A stretch of DNA of 11,156 nt from DAISLF01 sp964517345 (GTDB lineage Bacteria; Patescibacteriota; Gracilibacteria; Peribacterales; Peribacteraceae): contig CAZFBZ010000043.1 in the NCBI GenBank assembly GCA_964517345.1, positions 1 to 11,156 of the forward strand, given 5' to 3'. The notes below the pieces were generated by a model, which had not been told where the DNA came from, did no database searches, and worked only from the letters and a program-made list of their open reading frames with translations. Each line of letters starts with the position of its first letter. Within the stretch, counting starts at the first letter, position 1. Below are positions 7,468 through 11,156 of the stretch, piece by piece. The position numbers and the translations under genes are program-made.

Positions 7468-8178
7468 GATGCGGAGGGCGTAGCTCGCGAGCAGGCTCAT
7501 GTGACCCACCACCTCGTCGTCGTAGTACAGCGCCACCGCCTCGCGCTCGATCTCCTTGCGCGTCGCCCCGCTGCGCAGCTTCTCGTCGATGTCGGTATTG
7601 TCCTCGACGAACAGCTTACCGGTCTCCTTGCCGAACGCCGCGCCCTCCATCGGTCCGACGTTGATGTCGGCCATGCACAGCGCGATCGTCAGCGGGCTGC
7701 TGTGCATGTCCAGGGCGGGCTGGAAGACCGTGCCGTACCGGGTGTCCCACCCCGGCGCGGTGGCCAGGATGGCGTCGCGGACCATGTCGATCTCCTGTTT
7801 CTCGTAGCTCCCGGCCTCCTCCATCGCCACCATCACCTCCTGCGCCGAGCGGTACTCGTTCTTGCCCTCGCCGCTGCCCCCGAACCGCGCCAGCTTCTTG
7901 GCCAGCACCTTCAGGCCTCCCGGCAGCGCGATCTCCTGCACTTTCACCTCGCCGTCCTGGACGGTGTCGTGGTACCAGCCCGCCCAGACGCCCAGCTCGA
8001 TCATGCGCTCCGGGCAGTAGTTCGGGTCGCCGAGGCGCATGGCGCGGAGCAGGTGGACCGTGCGGCGGACGACCCCGGCGGAGTGGTCGATGTCGTGGAA
8101 CTTGCGCCGGGTGGTGCCGTTGGGGCCGAAGCGGTCGCGGAGCAGGGACTGGACGGCGGACACGTGATGCTTTTGCAT
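7468..8178 (-). CDS. HD-superfamily metal-dependent phosphohydrolase, 3' end lost in gap
   Basis: 237 residues are visible from the ATG at 8178 to the gap. HD enzymes use a His/Asp metal site to hydrolyse phosphate esters, often of nucleotides. Motifs in order: FHDIDH (27-32), corresponding to the YHN..H motif; WYHDTVQDG (68-76) with the HD pair at 70-71; KNEYRSA (106-112), matching the NE..SA motif of the COG4339-type family; and ALCMADIN with Asp171. These suit the COG4339-like group of predicted HD phosphohydrolases, whose substrates are unknown. There is no Shine-Dalgarno sequence. An out-of-frame ATG at 8192 lies just upstream. A 16-bp dyad at 8214-8229 sits where a -35 region would be. 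The gene is convergent with the ATPase gene. The fold call is confident; the substrate is not known. Confidence 0.86.
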
Positions 8179-8213
8179 CGCACTGGATCCATGTGGGATA
8201 GCTTTGCGCTTGT

Positions 8214-8229
8214 GAGGTCTACAGACCTC
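8214..8229. promoter_or_regulatory. 16-bp dyad, candidate operator upstream of the HD gene
   Basis: GAGGTCT (8214-8220) and AGACCTC (8223-8229) are perfect 7-bp arms around a 2-bp centre, 35 bp upstream of the HD gene start. On the minus strand it overlaps the position of a -35 for a weak -10 (TATCCC). The short centre and perfect symmetry suit a dimeric repressor site; no regulator is identified. Confidence 0.4.
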
Positions 8230-8255
8230 GGTCGAATAAGCGCGCTGCAGGCGAA

Positions 8256-8294
8256 TCCCGCACAAAGTCGTCACACGACGGCTCTCTGCGGGAC
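8256..8294. other. Nested stem-loop
   Basis: Outer arms TCCCGC (8256-8261) and GCGGGA (8289-8294) enclose an inner stem GTCGT (8267-8271)/ACGAC (8275-8279) with a CAC loop. The right arm also overlaps GCGGGACCCGC (8289-8299), a perfect inverted repeat that could compete with the outer stem. This is a possible 5' leader structure for the HD gene if transcription starts this far upstream. Confidence 0.35.
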
Positions 8295-8361
8295 CCGCTT
8301 ATCTCCCTCTCGCATTTCATTTACACACTGCAATGCTGACAAATAACGGTGATCACGCCAT

Positions 8362-8379
8362 GATGACCCGAAAGTCATC
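8362..8379. other. Stem-loop GATGAC/GTCATC
   Basis: A perfect 6-bp stem (8362-8367 with 8374-8379) with a CCGAAA loop, in the AT-rich spacer. No T-tract follows on either strand, so it is not a terminator. Confidence 0.35.
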
Positions 8380-8394
8380 GCGCAACTTATACAG

Positions 8395-8409
8395 ATATTT
8401 GTCAAATAT
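8395..8409. other. AT-rich dyad ATATTT/AAATAT
   Basis: Perfect 6-bp arms (8395-8400 and 8404-8409) around GTC. It lies just downstream of a TATACA hexamer at 8388-8393, so it could be an operator or part of a promoter region. Nothing identifies a binding protein. Confidence 0.3.
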
Positions 8410-8436
8410 GTCCATGCTCCAGGCCGCTTTGCTCCG

Positions 8437-8442
8437 TATATT
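8437..8442 (+). promoter_or_regulatory. Putative -10 TATATT
   Basis: TATATT ends 8 nt before an ATG at 8451, close to the leaderless spacing of hrcA and the ATPase gene. No good -35 is visible. It would drive a short transcript ending at the terminator at 8484-8512, about 60 nt later. Confidence 0.35.
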
Positions 8443-8449
8443 CTCCTGT

Positions 8450-8512
8450 AATGAGAAAATTGATATATTGGCTTCCATACAATAAAAAAAGACCAGTCGA
8501 GCTGGTCTTTTT
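8450..8512 (+). ncRNA. Possible short transcript between promoter-like site and terminator
   Basis: A predicted start near 8450 and a strong terminator ending at 8512 would define a roughly 60-nt RNA. It could be a small RNA, or a leaderless message starting MRKLIYWLPYNKK whose frame runs on through the terminator stem and so would not be finished within the transcript. Only the end signal is strong. Confidence 0.2.
8484..8512. terminator. Bidirectional intrinsic terminator
   Basis: GACCAG (8491-8496) and CTGGTC (8502-8507) form a 6-bp stem with loop TCGAG, flanked by seven A (8484-8490) and five T (8508-8512). The A and T flanks can extend the stem. On the + strand it ends in TTTTT; on the - strand it ends in seven T, so it works better for a minus-strand transcript coming from the right. 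This is the clearest terminator in the window. Confidence 0.88.
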
Positions 8513-8543
8513 GTGTTGGTGTCTGCTTCCGGCGGTCAGACGG

Positions 8544-8743
8544 GTCCCGAGGGACGGAATCTGCGCTGATGGAAGAGAAACGGGTGAGGCGAGGAACCTC
8601 GGACTGCCTGCCTTGCTGCGGTCACTTGTTTACCTTCGCGACCGGACGAAGTCCCCGGGACGGTGTGCTGCATCGGACGAGGTCCGAAGAGCACACACAG
8701 GGGAGTGGAGGGGGGTGCACCCCGCGCGATCCTCAGGATACGC
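8544..8743. ncRNA. Candidate structured RNA (stem-loop cluster)
   Basis: Stem-loops follow one another with little spacer. They are GTCCC/GGGAC (8544-8555), CGAG/CTCG (8590-8601), CTTCG/CGAAG (8634-8651) and GTCCC/GGGAC (8651-8661). Next is a long two-part hairpin, GTGTGCT (8663-8669)/AGCACAC (8690-8696), enclosing CGGAC/GTCCG (8674-8686). GGGG/CCCC (8712-8723) and GCGATCC/GGATaCGC (8726-8743) complete the set. The strand is unknown. If minus, the terminator at 8484-8512 would be its natural end. No known RNA family matches by eye, and GC-rich DNA gives short stems by chance, so this remains a hypothesis. Confidence 0.35.
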
Positions 8744-8812
8744 AGGGCGACGTTGCAAAGCAGAGAGGAGGACGGCCACTCATGGAGCAAGACGGTCGCT
8801 ATGCCCAGAAGT

Positions 8813-8829
8813 GTGCAAGGGGTGCAAGG
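8813..8829 (+). repeat. Tandem repeat of GTGCAAGG, period 9
   Basis: GTGCAAGG occurs at 8813-8820 and 8822-8829, separated by one G. Only two copies are present. It may be incidental. Confidence 0.4.
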
Positions 8830-8906
8830 TGCTTGGCCGGGAGGAACGTTTACTGGGAATGGCCATCATTCTCTCTGCGTGTCGGTGGTGTGAAGGATCT
8901 GTGGGT

Positions 8907-8924
8907 GTCCCGGGGCCCCGGGAC
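8907..8924. repeat. Perfect 18-bp palindrome
   Basis: GTCCCGGGGCCCCGGGAC is identical to its own reverse complement. Its outer arms GTCCC and GGGAC are the same pentamers that pair at 8544-8555 and 8651-8661. It could be a protein-binding site or, as RNA, a stem with a small GC loop. Function is unknown. Confidence 0.6.
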
Positions 8925-8927
8925 GAC

Positions 8928-8949
8928 TGTTTGTGTGCGTGTGCGTGGG
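8928..8949 (+). repeat. GT-rich tract
   Basis: Alternating GT-rich DNA with two adjacent copies of TGTGCG. It is a low-complexity stretch with no sign of coding on either strand. Confidence 0.4.
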
Positions 8950-9092
8950 TCTTGCTCTTGGTGTGCGATCCGCGGTGGCTGTCTGCCGCTGCAAATCACC
9001 CCATCGTAGGCGAGCTATAAATTTGTGCAATGTTCTGGGCTTCCACAAAGCAGTAGAACAGTATTGAATAGAATTTGTATTCAGAGGAATTT

Positions 9093-9184
9093 ATCAGAAG
9101 ATTGATTCTCTCGCGGTTCTTTAAAACCGCATCAGATCATGTTAGGTCTGTTCTGACGAATAACAGCGTGTTTCAAATTCTGAT
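9093..9184. ncRNA. Candidate multibranched fold in AT-rich spacer
   Basis: ATCAGAA (9093-9099) and TTCTGAT (9178-9184) are perfect 7-bp complementary arms. Between them lie two further hairpins: GCGGTT/AACCGC (9113-9118 and 9125-9130) and CTGTT/AACAG (9148-9152 and 9162-9166). Together they make a three-way-junction-like shape of about 92 nt. It resembles no RNA class I know. Strand and expression are unknown; chance is possible, although the three stems nest without conflict. Confidence 0.3.
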
Positions 9185-9221
9185 GCAATCATCGAATGTT
9201 GAGAGAAACAGACACGATGAA

Positions 9222-9249
9222 GAGCGCCTGCCTGGGCAGGCAGACGCTC
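9222..9249 (-). terminator. Strong hairpin downstream of the unknown gene, possible terminator
   Basis: GCCTGCC (9226-9232) and GGCAGGC (9235-9241) are perfect 7-bp arms around TG, and GAGCG (9222-9226) can pair with CGCTC (9245-9249) outside a 4-nt bulge, sharing one base. On the minus strand it lies about 60 nt after the stop at 9312 and is followed by TCTTCATC, a poor U-tract. It may end or stabilise the message of that gene. Confidence 0.45.
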
Positions 9250-9267
9250 AACGTCGTTCATCGGGTG

Positions 9268-9294
9268 CATCCGGAGGCGTCAGGCCCTCCGATG
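9268..9294. other. Bulged 9-bp stem-loop next to the gene end
   Basis: CATC plus GGAGG (9268-9277, one C bulged) pairs with CCTCC plus GATG (9286-9294) around an 8-nt loop. It sits about 20 nt after the minus-strand stop codon at 9312-9314. No T-tract follows on the minus strand, so a role in mRNA 3' end protection is as likely as termination. Confidence 0.4.
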
Positions 9295-9311
9295 TGTTTC
9301 ATGTTCTCTGT

Positions 9312-10217
9312 TCAGTCACCGAACGGGATCTCGAACTTCCCCAGCTCACGCAGGAGATCCCAGAGCGGCAGGTTGGCCAGGCGCACCATCTCGTCCTCGA
9401 TGGTGTCGGCGGTGGTGTCGAAGCCCTGCGCGAAGTGGTCCAGCGCCGTGCTGTGGGCAGCGCGCAGATGTTCCGTTTCGAGCAGGAACAGCTTCTTGCG
9501 GTTCCTCCAGAAGTCGGGCTGCGTGGAGAACCAGCGTTTGTTCAGCTGGTACCTCCAGAACTTCTGGCGGTCCTCGGTCATCTGGCGGCGGAACTTGCAG
9601 GCGGCCACCTCGTCGCGCAGCTGCAGCTCCTCTTCCTGGATCAGGAGCTTGATGCCGCGGATGGCCCGGCGGGGGCTGAGGGCCCCGTAGAGGACATCGC
9701 CGGACACGCAGGCGTGGACGAACGGGCTGACGTCGCGGACACACTTGAGGAACTCCGGCTGCACGATGCAGCCGTGTTCGGCGCTGAAGTCGGGGGCCGT
9801 CAGCGCGATGGCCTGCGGCAGCTCACTGAGCAGCCACAGGGGCAGCGGGAAGCCTTCGTCGATGAGGGCTTTGATCCGCTGGGCCACGACGCTCGCGTTC
9901 TGCGTCTCGTTCGGGCCGCGCTCCCGAACCCGCACTTCCACTTTGTCGCGCCAGTGCAGGGCGCGCTTGTAGCGCTGCACCCAGTCGTGGAGCCGGCCGA
10001 AGAGGTCGGCTGCGAAGTGGTAGGTGAGGTCGGTGATCCCGAAGACGTTGAGCAGCGTCTTCACGCCCAGCGGCACTTCCTCGAAGCTGTGCCTCCATCC
10101 GTGGTAGAACTGCCTGTCGTCCCCCGGCGCCGTCTCGTGCGCCAGGAGGATCTCCGCGGACTCGGCCGTGAGGATTTGGAACCCGAGGCCGAACGGGTTC
10201 TGCGTGGCATTTGCCAT
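9312..10217 (-). CDS. Unrecognised ~301-aa protein
   Basis: I do not recognise this protein. From the ATG at 10217 it is 301 aa, starting MANATQNPFGLGFQ; an upstream in-frame ATG at 10259 would add 14 Arg/Gly-rich residues. The 10217 start is preferred because AGGGA lies about 8 nt before it, the only passable Shine-Dalgarno sequence in the window. There is no signal peptide or membrane helix. The first 190 residues are mixed, with an HGWRH segment near 40-45. Residues about 192-253 are strongly charged and probably helical, with many Arg, Lys, Glu and Trp. The remainder ends in KFEIPFGD. Residue composition is that of a soluble cytoplasmic protein. It stands alone: 226 bp from dgkA and facing a 1.1-kb non-coding stretch downstream. 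Nothing shows its role. Confidence 0.75.
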   Translation of the reverse strand: MANATQNPFGLGFQILTAESAEILLAHETAPGDDRQFYHGWRHSFEEVPLGVKTLLNVFGITDLTYHFAADLFGRLHDWVQRYKRALHWRDKVEVRVRERGPNETQNASVVAQRIKALIDEGFPLPLWLLSELPQAIALTAPDFSAEHGCIVQPEFLKCVRDVSPFVHACVSGDVLYGALSPRRAIRGIKLLIQEEELQLRDEVAACKFRRQMTEDRQKFWRYQLNKRWFSTQPDFWRNRKKLFLLETEHLRAAHSTALDHFAQGFDTTADTIEDEMVRLANLPLWDLLRELGKFEIPFGD

Positions 10218-10443
10218 CGCTGTATTCCCTGGTGCCAGCCTCCGACGTCCAACCCCCATGACACATGGTGAGCTTCAGTCGGCTGCGAGCACGGGGAACG
10301 CTGAGTGTCAGCGCTCTCTGTGCCCGCAGTAACATTGATGCATCCGGTGTTCCCAATGAACGAATCACAGCTACAAAATATGCAGCTGTTTGATTACCGT
10401 ACAACGTAAATTGAATTCTGTCTATGGTCGTCACCTATACTTC
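10218..10443. other. Intergenic spacer between dgkA and the unknown gene
   Basis: 226 bp with two dyads: CGCTGA/TCAGCG around GTG (10299-10313), and ACAGCT/AGCTGT around an 11-nt AT-rich loop (10367-10389). Neither has a T-tract that would make it a clear dgkA terminator. A + strand promoter candidate is listed separately. Confidence 0.45.
10411..10441 (+). promoter_or_regulatory. Putative + strand promoter facing into dgkA
   Basis: TTGAAT (10411-10416), a 19-bp spacer and TATACT (10436-10441). The -10 is identical to those of hrcA and the ATPase gene and is followed after 9 nt by an ATG at 10451. Transcription from it would run antisense through the 3' end of dgkA. Confidence 0.4.
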
Positions 10444-10854
10444 TCAACTCATGCGAAAACCCGCTCTGACCAGGAATTCGAAGAAATAAGGCCAAAAGAT
10501 GATGAGCATGATGGCGGCCCAGATGATGGCCAGCACCAGAGAGGCGGCCGCAGCCACGTCTTTGGTTTCCTTCATGGCGCCGCGGTGCTTGTGCGTGTCT
10601 TTGGCTTCCTCGATGTGCCGGTAGAAGGCGCTGGAGAGGCGCTCGAGCGAGGTGTTGATGAGCTCTGCGGAGAGGAACACCCCACCGGAGAGCAAAACGA
10701 GGATCCAGTCGATGGTTTGGATGCGGAAGAACAGCGCACATGCGAGGCTGAACACGACACCGCTCGAGAAGATCTTCAGGTTACGTTCCGTGGTGATGGC
10801 GTGCCACAGGCCTTCGGAGGCGTAGACGATGCTGCGGAGAAGTGGAGAGAGCAT
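10444..10854 (-). CDS. dgkA: Diacylglycerol kinase/undecaprenol kinase, DgkA family
   Basis: DgkA enzymes are small trimeric membrane kinases that phosphorylate diacylglycerol or, in Gram-positive relatives, undecaprenol. The 136-aa product has three membrane segments at about 29-45, 50-70 and 99-130. The core motif AELINTSLE gives Glu64, Asn67 and Glu71, matching Glu69, Asn72 and Glu76 of the E. coli enzyme; KDVAAAA at 98-104 matches the conserved Lys-Asp. Two differences stand out: the Asp that follows Glu76 by four residues in E. coli is Ser75 here, and about nine extra residues lie between the two motifs (His/Lys/Glu-rich, 76-97). The start is 2 nt after the glyA stop, so it is probably translationally coupled to glyA and needs no Shine-Dalgarno sequence of its own. 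Substrate cannot be decided from sequence; undecaprenol recycling is a reasonable guess for a cell with little lipid synthesis. Confidence 0.92.
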   Translation of the reverse strand: MLSPLLRSIVYASEGLWHAITTERNLKIFSSGVVFSLACALFFRIQTIDWILVLLSGGVFLSAELINTSLERLSSAFYRHIEEAKDTHKHRGAMKETKDVAAAASLVLAIIWAAIMLIIFWPYFFEFLVRAGFRMS

Positions 10855-10856
10855 GA

Positions 10857-11156
10857 TCAGAGCGTGATGCCCGGGACCGGGAAGCGCTTGCAGAAGGTCT
10901 TCACTTCCTCGTGGAGCGCCTTCAGGGCGGACTCGTCGGCGCGCTTCTCGATGGCACGGAGCATGAAGTTGCCGAGGATTTCCATTTCCGGCTCTTTCAT
11001 GCCGCGCGTGGTGATGGCGGGAGTGCCGAGGCGGACGCCGGACGGATCCATGGGCTTGCGGGTGTCATTGGCGATCATGTTCTTGTTGAGCGTGATGCCG
11101 ACGCGGTCGAGCACCGTCTCCACTTCGCCTCCGGGCAGGCCCCACGACGTCACACA
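10857..11156 (-). CDS. glyA: Serine hydroxymethyltransferase, C-terminal part
   Basis: GlyA is the PLP enzyme that interconverts serine and glycine with tetrahydrofolate as one-carbon carrier. The last 99 codons are inside the window; the rest lies beyond the right edge. VGITLNKN matches the family's ITVNKN region, and SGVRLGTPAITTRG contains the Arg that binds the substrate carboxylate (Arg363 in E. coli). The end, with FCKRFPVPGI, matches the usual helix and short tail. The gene ends in TGA only 2 nt before dgkA, indicating a glyA-dgkA operon. No abnormality is visible in this part. Confidence 0.95.
   Translation of the reverse strand, partial: CVTSWGLPGGEVETVLDRVGITLNKNMIANDTRKPMDPSGVRLGTPAITTRGMKEPEMEILGNFMLRAIEKRADESALKALHEEVKTFCKRFPVPGITL

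Larger units (their letters stand above)
8179..9311. other. 1.1-kb stretch without a convincing gene
   Basis: No reading frame here has recognisable protein character. The composition is patchy: AT-rich at about 8300-8520 and 9010-9220, and G-rich on the + strand in between. It contains a strong terminator, many inverted repeats and a dense stem-loop cluster, listed separately. I compared it by eye with the landmark motifs of tmRNA, RNase P RNA, SRP RNA, 5S rRNA and tRNA and found none. It could hold one or two structured RNAs, or it may be fast-changing spacer. Confidence 0.7.

Noticed and set aside
4813..8274. A minus-strand frame of about 1153 codons across the gap
   Set aside because: Its first part is the real HD gene; the part left of the gap is antisense to the ATPase gene, and the two are joined only by N.
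4711..8346. A single + strand frame of about 1211 codons running across the run of N
   Set aside because: The frame is only open because N codons cannot be stops. The part after the gap is the antisense of the HD phosphohydrolase gene, whose motifs are clear on the minus strand.
8601..8645. Resemblance to SRP RNA (AGCAAGGCAG and GGTAAAC on the minus strand)
   Set aside because: The order of elements is wrong and the GGAAGGAAGCAGCC-type tetraloop/asymmetric loop is absent.
8584..8660. Possible RNase P RNA (GAGGAAC and GAAGTCC nearby)
   Set aside because: The conserved GAGGAAAGTCC block and its partner ACAGAA block are not found on either strand.
8699..8715. Possible G-quadruplex in the GGGG/GGGGGG run
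   Set aside because: Only two long G runs and one GG pair are present; the tract also pairs well with the adjacent CCCC as a plain hairpin.
8451..9020. + strand open frame of 189 codons starting MRKLIYWLP
   Set aside because: It runs straight through the strong terminator at 8484-8512, and its Cys/Arg/Trp-rich translation looks like non-coding DNA.
9075..10271. + strand open frame of 398 codons
   Set aside because: It is antisense to the 9312-10217 gene and has the His/Asp/Leu/Val-rich composition of a shadow frame.
1..11156. CRISPR arrays, insertion sequences, tRNA or rRNA genes
   Set aside because: No regularly spaced repeats, transposase motifs, target-site duplications, or tRNA/rRNA landmark sequences were seen.

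Overview
The window looks like a scaffold piece from a GC-rich member of the Candidate Phyla Radiation (Patescibacteria), perhaps a Peregrinibacteria/Peribacteria-type lineage. The main pointers are a large VirD4/TraG-like ATPase with a non-transmembrane N-terminal domain of the kind common in CPR genomes, a very short HrcA, and starts that almost all lack a Shine-Dalgarno sequence and instead have a -10 hexamer just upstream. TGA is a genuine stop in gyrA, hrcA, dgkA, glyA and the unknown 9312-10217 gene, so the UGA=Gly code of Gracilibacteria/Absconditabacteria is excluded. The lineage is an inference; no rRNA is present.

Left half, all on the + strand: gyrA (86-2794), rpmE (2844-3062), a lipoprotein of unknown function (3074-3901), hrcA (3971-4681) and a VirD4/TraG-like ATPase (4711-7367, cut by a gap). 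These are mainly information-processing and housekeeping genes. hrcA has a well-matched CIRCE operator over its own promoter, so it should be autoregulated. hrcA and the ATPase share the same arrangement, TATACT then 7 nt then ATG, which predicts leaderless mRNAs.

The run of N at 7368-7467 is exactly 100 long, the usual placeholder for a gap of unknown size. It removes the 3' end of the ATPase gene and the 3' end of a convergent HD-superfamily phosphohydrolase gene (7468-8178, - strand).

8179-9311 is a 1.1-kb stretch with no convincing gene. It holds AT-rich dyads, a strong bidirectional intrinsic terminator (8484-8512), a dense cluster of stem-loops (about 8544-8743) that may be a structured RNA, a perfect 18-bp palindrome (8907-8924), and a multibranched fold in AT-rich DNA (9093-9184). 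I could not match it to tmRNA, RNase P RNA, SRP RNA, 6S RNA, 5S rRNA or tRNA. It is the most plausible place for something undescribed.

Right end, all on the - strand: an unrecognised ~301-aa protein (9312-10217), a DgkA-family lipid kinase (10444-10854) and the C-terminal 99 codons of glyA (10857-11156). glyA and dgkA are 2 nt apart and almost certainly co-transcribed. A TATACT promoter at 10436-10441 points in the opposite direction, into the 3' end of dgkA.
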